Assembly (NCBI GenBank): GCA_015068725.1
Contig: SVKA01000010.1
Coordinates: forward strand, 1 to 54,376
DNA: 54,376 bases
Source of the DNA: Oscillospiraceae bacterium
GTDB lineage: Bacteria; Bacillota; Clostridia; UBA1381; UMGS1253
Direction: 5' to 3'
Shown here: positions 17,240 through 25,884 of the stretch, piece after piece
Layout of the letters: the number at the start of each line of letters is the position of its first letter
Position numbering within the stretch: the first letter of the stretch is position 1
The notes under the pieces: generated by a model
What the model was told of the DNA's origin: nothing
Database searches by the model: none
The model's input: only the letters and a program-made list of their open reading frames with translations
Made by a program: the position numbers and the translations under genes

Positions 17240-18104
17240 ACATTCCGAGTTCTTTTATATATTTTTTAAGATTTTCAAATCCAATTGTTATACCATAAAT
17301 GCAATCTTCCTTGCCTTCATATTCAAGCACGATATCTCCCTCATAGCCGTGCCTTTTCATAATTGCAATACACTGCTTTACGGGGACTTTGCCTGTTCCA
17401 AGAATTGCCCCTCGAAACCAGTTACATCCTCTTGTCGAAGAAAATCCGCTATCGGCATCCGCTTCATAACAGCTTTTATAAAGCATATCCTTTGCGTGAA
17501 GATGAAAAGCGTATCTGCCGACTCTTGATACCGCGCTGATGGGATTTTCGTCTGCACACAAAAAGTTCCCCATATCGACCAAAAGACCGAAATTATCGTG
17601 ATTAACGGCATTATAAAGTCTTTCTACACGGTCGCTGTCCTGGCAGATATAGCCGTGATTTTCAACCATCGTTTTAATGCCGAGCGTTTGTGCATACTCG
17701 GTAATTTCTCTTATACACCTTACTATCTTTGGAAGCGCAAGATCAAAGCTTTTTTCGTTTTTAAGATTAGAAACGGCGTCATGGCGTATCATATTTGCGC
17801 CCAAAATTTTTGCTATGTCAACCTCTTTTTTTATATCGGATACTATTTTTTCATATTCATTTTCTGTATCGTATACAAGGTTTGCCGGGATGGCATAATT
17901 TATAATCTCAATTCCGAGTTTATCGGCTTCTGCTTTTAAAATAGCCGCATATTCTTCTTTGCTTGTTCCTTCCGGTGGCTTGATTTCTGTAAATTCAATG
18001 GCATCAAAGCCGAGCTCTTTTGCTTTTGATATACAATCAAGCTGAGTCATTTTTTCTTCGCGTATGTATTGATTAAATGAATAAGAACTAACGCCGATTT
18101 TCAT
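17238..18104 (-). CDS. Sugar phosphate isomerase/epimerase-like TIM barrel protein
   Basis: The protein has 288 residues and is of the xylose-isomerase-like (AP_endonuc_2, PF01261) family. Likely metal ligands lie on the ends of successive strands: E148 (TMVENHG), D177 (LLVDMGN), H203 (FHLHAKD) and E261 (VLEYEG). Relatives include sugar epimerases, inosose dehydratase and the lyases of 3-keto-glycoside and C-glycoside cleavage. Position beside two Gfo/Idh genes makes those roles plausible, but the substrate is not readable from sequence. Start ATG with AAAGGGTG upstream. Confidence 0.8.
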   Translation of the reverse strand: MKIGVSSYSFNQYIREEKMTQLDCISKAKELGFDAIEFTEIKPPEGTSKEEYAAILKAEADKLGIEIINYAIPANLVYDTENEYEKIVSDIKKEVDIAKILGANMIRHDAVSNLKNEKSFDLALPKIVRCIREITEYAQTLGIKTMVENHGYICQDSDRVERLYNAVNHDNFGLLVDMGNFLCADENPISAVSRVGRYAFHLHAKDMLYKSCYEADADSGFSSTRGCNWFRGAILGTGKVPVKQCIAIMKRHGYEGDIVLEYEGKEDCIYGITIGFENLKKYIKELGM

Positions 18105-18325
18105 TTATAACACCCTTTCACTCTTACAAAATTTTGCGGATATATAATAACATAAAATTTGACAAAGTGCAACTCATTTTATTTAATGAATATTGACAAA
18201 ATTATATCAAAAGCAGAATATTTTGTAAATGATTTAAAATTAAGATAATTTTTTCTAAATACAATTAACATAAATTATGCTACAATAAATACAATAATGG
18301 ATTTTAGGTTCTTGGAGGCGATATT

Positions 18326-18814
18326 GTGAATAAAGAAATCGTTATTGTTGCTGCAAGAGAAGAACATTTTGAAATTGCCGGCGATATGGCAATCAAGGCG
18401 TGGACACCGATTCATGAAGAATATAAAAGGCTTCTTGGTGAAGAAATACACAAGACGTTTTTTGATGATTGGCGGGATAAGAAGAAAAACAGCGTCATAA
18501 ACAGCTTGGCAAGTCCAAGAGGATACGTCGCACTGGTTGATGATGTTGTTGCGGGGTTTATATCTTATCGTGTTGACGAGAATGCAAAAACGGGCGAAAT
18601 TATAGGAAATGCGGTAGATGACAAATTTCGAGGTATGGGCATAGGCACTATGATGTACGAATTTGTAATGGATAAAATGCGAGAAGAAGGTATGGCAGCA
18701 GTAGTCGTTACAACGGGCGGCGATGATGCACACGCACCCGCAAGGCGTGCGTATGAAAAAGCAGGCTTTGAAAAGTTTCTTCCGAGTGTAAAATATTATA
18801 AAAAATTTAAGTAA
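18326..18814 (+). CDS. GNAT family N-acetyltransferase
   Basis: The protein has 162 residues from the GTG at 18326, with GGAGGCG upstream. The acetyl-CoA-binding segment reads GNAVDDKFRGMGIGTMMYEF, with the R/Q-x-x-G-x-G/A loop as RGMGIG. It is followed by HAPARRAYEKAGF, the usual C-terminal element. It is the first gene of a tight same-strand run to 24648. An acetyltransferase is unusual in a catabolic operon and could act on an amino sugar or be an accessory. The upstream 220 bases are AT-rich and hold no promoter I would call with confidence. Confidence 0.85.
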   Translation: MNKEIVIVAAREEHFEIAGDMAIKAWTPIHEEYKRLLGEEIHKTFFDDWRDKKKNSVINSLASPRGYVALVDDVVAGFISYRVDENAKTGEIIGNAVDDKFRGMGIGTMMYEFVMDKMREEGMAAVVVTTGGDDAHAPARRAYEKAGFEKFLPSVKYYKKFK

Positions 18815-18828
18815 AGGAATGTAAAAAA

Positions 18829-19854
18829 ATGAGTAAAAAGTATGGATTTGGAATTGTGGGGTGTGGAGCTATTTCGAAGTGGCACGTTGCGGCAATAAAC
18901 GAAATAGAAAATGCCGAGCTTGTTGGCGTATTTAATACTCCAAAAGAGTTTGCCGAATCTTTTGCAAAAGAGAATAATTGCAGAGTGTTTGATACATACG
19001 AGCAGATGCTTGAGTGTGAGGATATTGATATAGTAAATATCTGTACCCCGAGCGGTACTCATGCACCGCTTGCTATTGAGGCTGCAAATCATAAAAAGAA
19101 CGTAATAGTTGAAAAGCCTATGGCTATTACAAAAGAGCAGCTTGATGAGCTTACCTGTGCAGTTGAAAAAAACAATGTCAAGCTCGAAGTAATATCGCAG
19201 CTTCGATTTAATGAAAATGTTCAAAAGGTGAAAAAAGCTATCGATAATGGTGAGCTTGGTAAAATTTTGCTCGGCGACATTTATATGAAATATTATCGTT
19301 CGCCAGAGTATTACAGTTCATCAAACTGGAGAGGAACATGGGCGATGGATGGCGGCGGAGCACTGATGAATCAGGGAATTCACGGCATAGATCTTTTGCA
19401 GTATCTTGCCGGCGGTGTTAAATCCGTTTCAGGTATATGCAAGACTCTGGCAAGAGATATAGAGGTTGAAGATGTTGCAAGCCTTGTTGTAGAATATGAA
19501 AACGGCGCGGTTGGCGTTATTCAGGGAACTACATGCGTAGAGCCGGGATATCCGAGAGTTATAGAGATTACCGGAACTAAAGGTACTATTGTTTTGAGAG
19601 AAACAGATATAATCAGATGGGATGTCGACGGAAAAGAGCTTGATTTGTGTGATGGCACAAAGAGTCAGGCAGGTTTTCGGGACCCGGGAGCGATTGCCCT
19701 AAACACGCATAAGCCCCAAATTGAGGATATGATAAAAGCAATCGAAGAAGACAGAGCGCCTATGGTTGACGAAAAAGAGGGCAGAAAGCCGGTCGATATC
19801 ATACTTGCAGCGTATGAGTCGAGCAAACAGAGAAAACAGATTGAACTTAGATAA
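18829..19854 (+). CDS. Gfo/Idh/MocA family oxidoreductase
   Basis: The protein has 341 residues. The N-terminal Rossmann domain has GIVGCGAIS and the VEKPMA motif with E95-K96-P97, where the lysine is the usual catalytic residue. The C-terminal domain has MDGGGALMNQGIHGIDLL, which supplies the substrate-site His and Asp. This is a complete NAD(P)-dependent sugar or polyol dehydrogenase of the glucose-fructose oxidoreductase/inositol dehydrogenase family. It follows GNAT by 14 bases. It is likely the oxidising step of the pathway. Confidence 0.92.
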   Translation: MSKKYGFGIVGCGAISKWHVAAINEIENAELVGVFNTPKEFAESFAKENNCRVFDTYEQMLECEDIDIVNICTPSGTHAPLAIEAANHKKNVIVEKPMAITKEQLDELTCAVEKNNVKLEVISQLRFNENVQKVKKAIDNGELGKILLGDIYMKYYRSPEYYSSSNWRGTWAMDGGGALMNQGIHGIDLLQYLAGGVKSVSGICKTLARDIEVEDVASLVVEYENGAVGVIQGTTCVEPGYPRVIEITGTKGTIVLRETDIIRWDVDGKELDLCDGTKSQAGFRDPGAIALNTHKPQIEDMIKAIEEDRAPMVDEKEGRKPVDIILAAYESSKQRKQIELR

Positions 19855-19884
19855 AATAAATTATATAGTAGGAGCGAAATTAAG

Positions 19885-20832
19885 ATGATAAAAATTGGTG
19901 GAGTAAGCATTGACGTATCTCATCCGAAAACTTTTGCGACATATCTTGAAAACAATCGTATGGATATGAGATATGAATATCTTGCAAAGGAAAGTTTTAG
20001 AGATGATGCCCAGGCCGATTGGTTTGTAAATCGTTTTGGAATAAAGGGTAAAGTGGATAATATTGAAGATATGGTAGATGAGGTTGACGTAGGCTTTATA
20101 CAGTCGTGCAACTGGGAAAAGCATCTTGACCAGGCAATACCGTTTATAAAAAAAGGCAAGCCTGTCTTTATAGACAAGCCGATTGTCGGCTCGGTAAAGG
20201 ATATCGAAAGACTTCGTACTCTTGTAGATGAAGGAGCAAAAATATACGGAAGCTCGTCTGTGAGATACTGTAACGAAATTCGAGACTTTTTAAGTAAAGA
20301 CATAGAGGAGCGCGGTGAGGTAGTGTCTATATATGGTTCTTGCGGCGTTGATGAATTTAACTATGCAATCCATGTTATAGAAGGTTTTTCTGCAATAGCG
20401 GAGTCAAAAATAACAAGCTGCAAATTTGTTGGCGAATCAGTTGGTCGCGGCGAGCGCAAGGCAGAAACATACTGTGTGAATTTTGAAAATGGAGTTGTGG
20501 GAGTATATCAGAACATCAAGGGAAGCTGGTATCCGTTTACATTCACGATTATGACGACAAAGAGTACATATACATTCGGACTTAATACGACCGAGCTTTA
20601 TGGCACATTGTTAAAGGAAATATCAAAGCAGCTTCACACAGGCAAGAGCAGACTTGCAGATCTGGAAACGCTTATAAACTGCACACAGGCAATGCTTTGC
20701 TGCAAAAAGTCGAAAGAGGCTTATAACGGCGGCGAGGTAACGATAGATATGCTTGGGGCAGATGACAAATTTGATGGTTATGCTTTTGAGGAAGAATACG
20801 GCAAAAATGCAGGTGTATTATATAAGGATTAA
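19885..20832 (+). CDS. Atypical Gfo/Idh/MocA-like protein
   Basis: The protein has 315 residues, somewhat short. It starts MIKIGGVSIDVSHPKTFA, so the usual GxGxxA dinucleotide loop is replaced by a VSIDVSHP stretch. The FIDKPI motif (equivalent of EKP) is kept, and the later VDEFNYAIHVIEGF keeps a histidine. Proteins with an IDxSHP start form a recognisable subgroup of this superfamily whose role is not clear to me. NAD(P) binding may be altered or lost. It may partner the upstream dehydrogenase. Start ATG with AGGAGCG upstream, 30 bases after the previous gene. Confidence 0.75.
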   Translation: MIKIGGVSIDVSHPKTFATYLENNRMDMRYEYLAKESFRDDAQADWFVNRFGIKGKVDNIEDMVDEVDVGFIQSCNWEKHLDQAIPFIKKGKPVFIDKPIVGSVKDIERLRTLVDEGAKIYGSSSVRYCNEIRDFLSKDIEERGEVVSIYGSCGVDEFNYAIHVIEGFSAIAESKITSCKFVGESVGRGERKAETYCVNFENGVVGVYQNIKGSWYPFTFTIMTTKSTYTFGLNTTELYGTLLKEISKQLHTGKSRLADLETLINCTQAMLCCKKSKEAYNGGEVTIDMLGADDKFDGYAFEEEYGKNAGVLYKD

Positions 20833-20843
20833 GGTGTGAGATT

Positions 20844-22130
20844 ATGAAAATTAAAGACACGGGCTTAGGTTTTGTGGTTGAGCCGCTTTTGCAGCCTTTT
20901 GGTTTTAAGGGTGGATATCTTAGCGAGCTGTGGCAGGTTGTTTCAAAGGTAGAAACGCAGGATAATTATGGTGTAGGCGTAGGAATACAAAGCGTGCTAT
21001 GGTCTGATGAAGCTATATTTAAATCGTCAAGTCAGAGCGGCGGTAACGCGTATATGTTTCTTTTGACGCAGTATGCCTTAAAGCTCTTGAAAAACACTGA
21101 GTTTGCCACTCCGACAGAGGCGATGCTTGGCATAACCGACAAGGTTTATGAATACGCAAAGGTTATTACAAATAATTCAAAGCTGAGAAAAACATTTGCA
21201 CTAAACGCTCTTGTCAGCGTGGATAATGCGCTATGGCAGCTTTATGCGCGAGAACAGGAAAGCGAGGATATTATAACGCTCGTCGATGATGAAACAAAGA
21301 AAAATCTTTCGGGCAGACAGGATAAAATATACAGTATCCCGCTGATTTCATATAAAACAAGTGCAGATGAGATAAGAAAAATTGCCGAGGACGGATATTT
21401 TCTTATGAAAATTAAAATCGGCTCTGACCCTGATGGTGACAACTCACGTGAGAAAATGGTCGAGTGGGATAAAAAACGTCTTGAAGAAATACATAACATT
21501 GTCAAGGATATGAAAACGCCGTATACAGATGACGGACATTATGTGTATTACCTTGATGCGAACAGCAGATACGATACAAAAGAAAGGCTTATGAATTTTT
21601 TAGAGCACGCACAAAAAATCGGTGCGTATGACAGAATTGTTATTCTTGAGGAGCCGTTCGCGGAGGAAACAGAGTTTGATGTGTCGGATATCGGGCTTAA
21701 TATTACGGCAGATGAGTCGGCGCACTCGGTGGAGTCGGCAATAAAAAGAATGGATGAGGGCTATAAGGCGATGGCGATAAAGCCTATTGCAAAGACTGTT
21801 TCGGAAAGCCTTTTGATAATTAATGAGGCAGCAAAGCGCGCTGTACCATGCTTTTGTGCAGACCTTACGGTAAATCCGCTTATGGTTGATATTAATAAAA
21901 ATATTGCCGCAAGAATAAATGCCTTTCCTAAAATAAATATAGGTATTTTTGAGTCGAACGGTGCGCAGAATTATAAAAACTGGGATTTGATGAAAACGTA
22001 TCACCCAATGTATAATAAGGCGGCGTTTACAGAATGTAAAAACGGAATATACACCCTTAATGATGATTTTTATAAAGTAAGCGGCGGAATTTATAAGAAT
22101 TCTGAATATTATAATAAAATTGCGAGGTAA
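20844..22130 (+). CDS. Enolase-superfamily (mandelate racemase/muconate cycloisomerase-like) enzyme
   Basis: The protein has 428 residues with a capping domain (1-140) and a barrel domain. Visible active-site elements are the KxK pair K189/K191 (MKIKIG), metal ligands D238 (YYLDANSR), E269 or E270 (VILEEPF) and D290 (TADES), and K313 (MAIKPI). Lysines on both faces resemble the muconate-lactonising/dipeptide-epimerase subgroup more than sugar-acid dehydratases, which use a His-Asp dyad. In this operon a dehydratase or epimerase acting on a sugar acid is the likely role. Eleven bases separate it from the upstream gene. Confidence 0.8.
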   Translation: MKIKDTGLGFVVEPLLQPFGFKGGYLSELWQVVSKVETQDNYGVGVGIQSVLWSDEAIFKSSSQSGGNAYMFLLTQYALKLLKNTEFATPTEAMLGITDKVYEYAKVITNNSKLRKTFALNALVSVDNALWQLYAREQESEDIITLVDDETKKNLSGRQDKIYSIPLISYKTSADEIRKIAEDGYFLMKIKIGSDPDGDNSREKMVEWDKKRLEEIHNIVKDMKTPYTDDGHYVYYLDANSRYDTKERLMNFLEHAQKIGAYDRIVILEEPFAEETEFDVSDIGLNITADESAHSVESAIKRMDEGYKAMAIKPIAKTVSESLLIINEAAKRAVPCFCADLTVNPLMVDINKNIAARINAFPKINIGIFESNGAQNYKNWDLMKTYHPMYNKAAFTECKNGIYTLNDDFYKVSGGIYKNSEYYNKIAR

Positions 22131-22135
22131 TAAAA

Positions 22136-23131
22136 ATGGGCAAAATAGCACTTTTGGTAAACAAAAAACAACAAAACAGAGTTTTTAATGAAAAATATTA
22201 TGAAAAAATAAGAAAATTCGGCGAGCTTTCGATTTATGACAGAGAAGATTTTGAGGATTTGGAGTACGCAACCGAATTTGTAAAGGGCGCCGAGGTAATT
22301 ATAACCTCGTGGAATTCTCCGCAGATTTCGGGCGAGATGCTTGACGCTTGCCCTGATTTGAAGGGCGTAATTCACGCAGCAGGTTCGGTTAAGCCAGTGA
22401 TTTCTGACGAGCTTATAAAGAGAAAAGTAAGAATAACAGGCTCGGCCGTGGCAATAGGCGAGGGCGTCGCAGAAACGGCGCTTGGTTTTGCGATTTCTGC
22501 CTGCAAAAGCTTTTACAAGCTCAGCCGGGATACCGCAAACAAAATCTGGGACGAAAACAGATTTGAGTATGTAAAAGATTTTTATGATATAAATGTCGGC
22601 GTTATAAGCGGTGGATTTGTCGGCAGACATATGGTCAAGCTTCTTAAAAATTTCCACGTTGATATTTTGATGTATGACCCGATTTTATCGGAAGAAGAAA
22701 TCGAGAAAATCGGCGCAAAAAAGGTTTCGCTTGAGGAACTTATGAGCGAAAGTGATGTTGTTACAATTCATGCACCGTCAATTCCTGCGACGGATAATAT
22801 GATTAATAAGGAAAATCTTGCACTTATGAAGGATGGCGCGGTCTTGATAAATACTGCGCGCGGCACAATAATAAATGAGCAGGATTTGATTGAAGAGCTT
22901 GAAAAGGGCAGAATTTTTGCTTGCATAGACGTTACAAATCCTGAGCCGCCTGCACCCGATAACAAATTAAGATTTATGGATAACGTAGTGCTCACACCTC
23001 ATATAGCAGGTACTGTCACAAACGGTCTTAAAAGAATTGCACTTCATGTGTGCGAAGAACTTGAAAGACTGTTAAATGGCAAAAAAATGCGTACAGAGGT
23101 TAATCTTGATGATCTTTCAAAAATGGCATAA
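22136..23131 (+). CDS. D-2-hydroxyacid dehydrogenase family protein
   Basis: The protein has 331 residues with the two-domain D-isomer 2-hydroxyacid dehydrogenase fold. The nucleotide loop is GVISGGFVGRHMV, with serine replacing the first glycine of GxGxxG, as in a known subgroup with a VGxxS-type loop. The catalytic triad appears present: Arg in INTARGT, Glu in TNPEPP, His in LTPHIAGT. It should interconvert a 2-keto acid and a 2-hydroxy acid with NAD(H). It fits the reduction of a 2-keto-3-deoxy acid made by the preceding enolase-superfamily enzyme (inference). Only five bases separate the genes. Confidence 0.88.
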   Translation: MGKIALLVNKKQQNRVFNEKYYEKIRKFGELSIYDREDFEDLEYATEFVKGAEVIITSWNSPQISGEMLDACPDLKGVIHAAGSVKPVISDELIKRKVRITGSAVAIGEGVAETALGFAISACKSFYKLSRDTANKIWDENRFEYVKDFYDINVGVISGGFVGRHMVKLLKNFHVDILMYDPILSEEEIEKIGAKKVSLEELMSESDVVTIHAPSIPATDNMINKENLALMKDGAVLINTARGTIINEQDLIEELEKGRIFACIDVTNPEPPAPDNKLRFMDNVVLTPHIAGTVTNGLKRIALHVCEELERLLNGKKMRTEVNLDDLSKMA

Positions 23132-23146
23132 ACAGAGGGATGCACG

Positions 23147-23920
23147 ATGAAGCTTATAGATATGCACGCTCACATCTGGTTTAGCAGGGACGTGGAGAAG
23201 GAAAAAAAGTTGATTTTAAAAAATATGGAAAAATATAACGTTGATATGACGTTTGTGTCGGGACTAAAATCACATGTTTCGCCCGAAGATGAGGTTAAAA
23301 CCATAAATGAAGGTGTCAGCAGATTTGCAAAAGAAAACCCTAATGTCATAAAGGGGTATGTGTATATATGTCCCGAACACAAAAATGCTATTGATGTCTT
23401 AAAAAAAGGCGTTGAAGAGCAAGGTATGATTGGCGCAAAGATATGGGTATCCGAATATTGCGACAGCGAAACGGTAAATCCGCTTGCAGAAAAGCTTATC
23501 GATTATAATGTCCCGTTGCTCGTTCATGCATTTAAAAAAAGCGTACAACCACAGGTTGCAAGGGAAGCTACATCTGTGAACGTGCGAAATCTTGCCTTGC
23601 GTTATCCCGAACTTAAAATTATTATGGCACATATCGGCGGGAACTGTTATCACGGCGTACAAAATGTGTATGGCCTTGATAATGTGTGGGTGGATGTAAG
23701 CGGTACGACGAACAGCTCAAACGGGGTTGAGTATGCGGTTGAAAATCTTGGCGAGGATAAGGTATTGTTCGGTACAGACTTTACGGGATGTTCTTTTTCG
23801 ATGCCATACGGCAAGGTTTTGGAAGCGCAGATTTCGGATGAGGCAAAAGAAAAAATCCTTTGCCAAAACACACTAAGAGTTTTTGATACGAAATTTAAAG
23901 TAGGGAGGGCGTGCAAATGA
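23147..23920 (+). CDS. Amidohydrolase_2 family metal-dependent hydrolase
   Basis: The protein has 257 residues with a TIM-barrel amidohydrolase fold (PF04909). The metal motif is complete: IDMHAHIW with H7 and H9, VHAF, MAHIGGN and FGTDFTG with the catalytic aspartate. Members include lactonases of oxidative sugar pathways and non-oxidative decarboxylases. In this operon a lactonase acting on the Gfo/Idh product is a reasonable inference. Its stop overlaps the next start by ATGA. Confidence 0.85.
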   Translation: MKLIDMHAHIWFSRDVEKEKKLILKNMEKYNVDMTFVSGLKSHVSPEDEVKTINEGVSRFAKENPNVIKGYVYICPEHKNAIDVLKKGVEEQGMIGAKIWVSEYCDSETVNPLAEKLIDYNVPLLVHAFKKSVQPQVAREATSVNVRNLALRYPELKIIMAHIGGNCYHGVQNVYGLDNVWVDVSGTTNSSNGVEYAVENLGEDKVLFGTDFTGCSFSMPYGKVLEAQISDEAKEKILCQNTLRVFDTKFKVGRACK

Positions 23921-24648
23921 TAGATTATAATTGCTATGTCGGAGCGTGGCCCTTTCACAAATTAAGACGTTACACGTTTGAGGATTTGATGGCGGTTCAC
24001 AAAGAAAACGGCATCGAATACGGATATGTTTCGTCGATTCAGTCGATTTTTTATAACGATTGTTACGAATCGGAAAAAGAGTTGTATGAAACGATAAAAG
24101 ATACTCCTTACAAGCAGGTTACAGTTATAAATCCTGCCATAAGCACGTGCGTACATACGCTAAAAAGATGTATCAAAGAGTTTGATATATCGGGCGTAAG
24201 GCTTGCTCCGGGGTATCACGGTTACAACATAAATTCGGACGTAGTAAAACCTGTTATTGATATTGCAAGAGAGTACAACTTGCCGTTGTTTATAACTGCG
24301 AGAATGCTCGATGAACGCCTGACACATATGATTCATCCCGAAATTATAAGCGGTGATGATGTCAGGATATTTGCCCAAAATAATAAGGACGTAACAATTG
24401 TGCTTTGCCATTTCAAGGATGCCCAAATGCCAAAGCTTGAGGATGTGCTTTTGAACAATCCACGTCTTTTTACGGATATTTCGGGATTTGCAAGTCCGTT
24501 ATTAAGCGATGACGGCCAAAAAATGCAATACAAAAAAGCAGTTCTCGGCACGGGATGGCCGCTTAAAAACGTAAAGTCGACGGTTATGAGAATCGAAATC
24601 GAGATAAAAGAGCTTTATGACAACCGTTTTGACAAGGATATATTATAA
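23917..24648 (+). CDS. Amidohydrolase_2 paralogue lacking the HxH metal motif
   Basis: The protein has 243 residues from the ATG at 23917, seven bases after GGGAGGG; GTG at 23911 is a weaker alternative. It starts MIDYNCYVGAWPFHKL, where the HxH of amidohydrolases is replaced by N-x-Y. This resembles a subgroup with an IDxNxxxGxWPF start. A later VLCHF and VLGTGWPL replace the usual His and GTDxP elements, so several metal ligands are missing. It could be a non-metal enzyme, or a structural partner of the preceding hydrolase, with which it is translationally coupled. Confidence 0.75.
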   Translation: MIDYNCYVGAWPFHKLRRYTFEDLMAVHKENGIEYGYVSSIQSIFYNDCYESEKELYETIKDTPYKQVTVINPAISTCVHTLKRCIKEFDISGVRLAPGYHGYNINSDVVKPVIDIAREYNLPLFITARMLDERLTHMIHPEIISGDDVRIFAQNNKDVTIVLCHFKDAQMPKLEDVLLNNPRLFTDISGFASPLLSDDGQKMQYKKAVLGTGWPLKNVKSTVMRIEIEIKELYDNRFDKDIL

Positions 24649-24653
24649 ATAGG

Positions 24654-24694
24654 AAAAAACCGCTTTCTACCATAAATGGCAGGGAGCGGTTTTT
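24654..24694. terminator. Bidirectional terminator after the catabolic operon
   Basis: AAAAACCGCT (to 24664) pairs with AGCGGTTTTT (24685-24694), with an inner ACCATAAATGGC segment. It sits between the last operon gene and the convergent AraC regulator. Confidence 0.8.
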
Positions 24695-24706
24695 GATTTG
24701 TATAGT

Positions 24707-25516
24707 TTATTGCTTATCAAAGCATTTATAATACTCTGTGGGCGAGACGCCCTCGCTCTGTTTGAATGCGGCGCTGAAATAATGAAGGCTGTTAAAGCCT
24801 ACTGCTTCGGCAATTTGCTGCATTGATAAGGAGTTGTCAAGTATGAGTTGTTTTGATTTTTCAATGCGCATATTCATAATAAATCTTATCGGCGTTACGC
24901 CAAACAAAATTTTGAACCGTTTTACAAAATATGTTTTATTGATATGGACTCTGGCTGACAGCTCTTCAAGTGTAATGTTTTTGTTTATATTTTCCTCGAT
25001 ATAATTTTTTAAATCCAAAATCATAATATCGGTATTGTTCTTTATTTGCTCGGGCAATTCGTAAAAAACTCTGTAATCGTGCGCGTGCGGCGATGACGAT
25101 GGATTGAATTCATGTATCATCTTTATAAGCAGCAGCTTTAATGCAGAGGTTGTGCTTTCGTTACAGTATATCTTGCTTTCAATTCCTTCCTTTGCAATGG
25201 TCTGAAAAAGCATCTTCATAAACGGTATATCGCCAAGCTGAAACTGATGCGGTACATTTGATAAAAATTTCTGCGCATCAGCATCGTGAACATAAAACTT
25301 TAAATCAATCGTTTTCATTTCTCTGTTTTGAGTAATAGAATGAATCGTGCCCGGCTTTACAAAATAGGCATAATCCTGCTTTGCCTCATATACTTTGCCG
25401 TCAACTGATATTGTGCCGCCCTTTTTTGTGCAAAATATCATCTGATAAAAATCGTGCGTATGCGATGCTACTGTATTTGCAATATGGTCAATTATCCATA
25501 CTATATGTATATTCAC
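24707..25516 (-). CDS. AraC family transcriptional regulator
   Basis: The protein has 269 residues from the GTG at 25516, which has GAGGTG eight bases upstream; upstream in-frame starts lack a ribosome binding site. The cupin sensing domain starts MNIHIVWIIDHIANTVASHTHDFYQM, with the His-rich turn and KPGTIHSI. Two helix-turn-helix motifs lie at about 170-265 (LEELSARVHINKTYFVKRF and MQQIAEAVGFNSLHYFSAAF). It lies between the catabolic operon and the giant lyase genes, so it is a candidate activator of either or both. Confidence 0.9.
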   Translation of the reverse strand: MNIHIVWIIDHIANTVASHTHDFYQMIFCTKKGGTISVDGKVYEAKQDYAYFVKPGTIHSITQNREMKTIDLKFYVHDADAQKFLSNVPHQFQLGDIPFMKMLFQTIAKEGIESKIYCNESTTSALKLLLIKMIHEFNPSSSPHAHDYRVFYELPEQIKNNTDIMILDLKNYIEENINKNITLEELSARVHINKTYFVKRFKILFGVTPIRFIMNMRIEKSKQLILDNSLSMQQIAEAVGFNSLHYFSAAFKQSEGVSPTEYYKCFDKQ

Positions 25517-25620
25517 GTTATTCACCTCGTATAAAATTATATGCAAAATATCATTTGGTGTCAAGCTTGTTACAAAAATACATTCCAAATTACCATTTAT
25601 TTCAAAAACATTTCAAAAAA

Positions 25621-25696
25621 ATTTCAGCCAAGAAATAAGCTTGCCTCAAAATGCACAAAAATTTTTGAGGGTTTTGTGCATTTTTACGGCTGAAAT
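25621..25696. repeat. Nested inverted repeat upstream of the first giant lyase gene
   Basis: The outer arms ATTTCAGCC (25621-25629) and GGCTGAAAT (25688-25696) enclose inner arms AAAATGCACAAAA (25648-25660) and TTTTGTGCATTTT (25672-25684). The inner loop is GC-poor and the inner hairpin is followed on the plus strand by TTTTTA. It lies in the 370-base gap between the AraC gene and the giant gene, 52 bp before the promoter. It could be a terminator, a regulator-binding region or a small mobile repeat. The rest of this gap is AT-rich, with several ATTTCA copies at 25596-25625. Confidence 0.6.
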
Positions 25697-25747
25697 ACTG
25701 AAATTAAATAAAAAATACAAACTTTTATTTTTTGTTTGAAAAACTAC

Positions 25748-25776
25748 TTGAAATAATTTTGTAATTTTATTATAAT
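25748..25776 (+). promoter_or_regulatory. Promoter of the first giant lyase gene
   Basis: TTGAAA (25748-25753), 17-bp spacer, TATAAT (25771-25776). It leaves a leader of about 100 bases containing a TTTTTTGTGT/ACACAAAAAA hairpin (25803-25838). Confidence 0.7.
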
Positions 25777-25884
25777 ATATTCATACTTAGGTGCATTATG
25801 GGTTTTTTGTGTTTGTAAGACTTTTTTGACACAAAAAAATCTGCTAAAAGCGCAAATTATTTAAAGTTTATGGAGGTATAAAAA

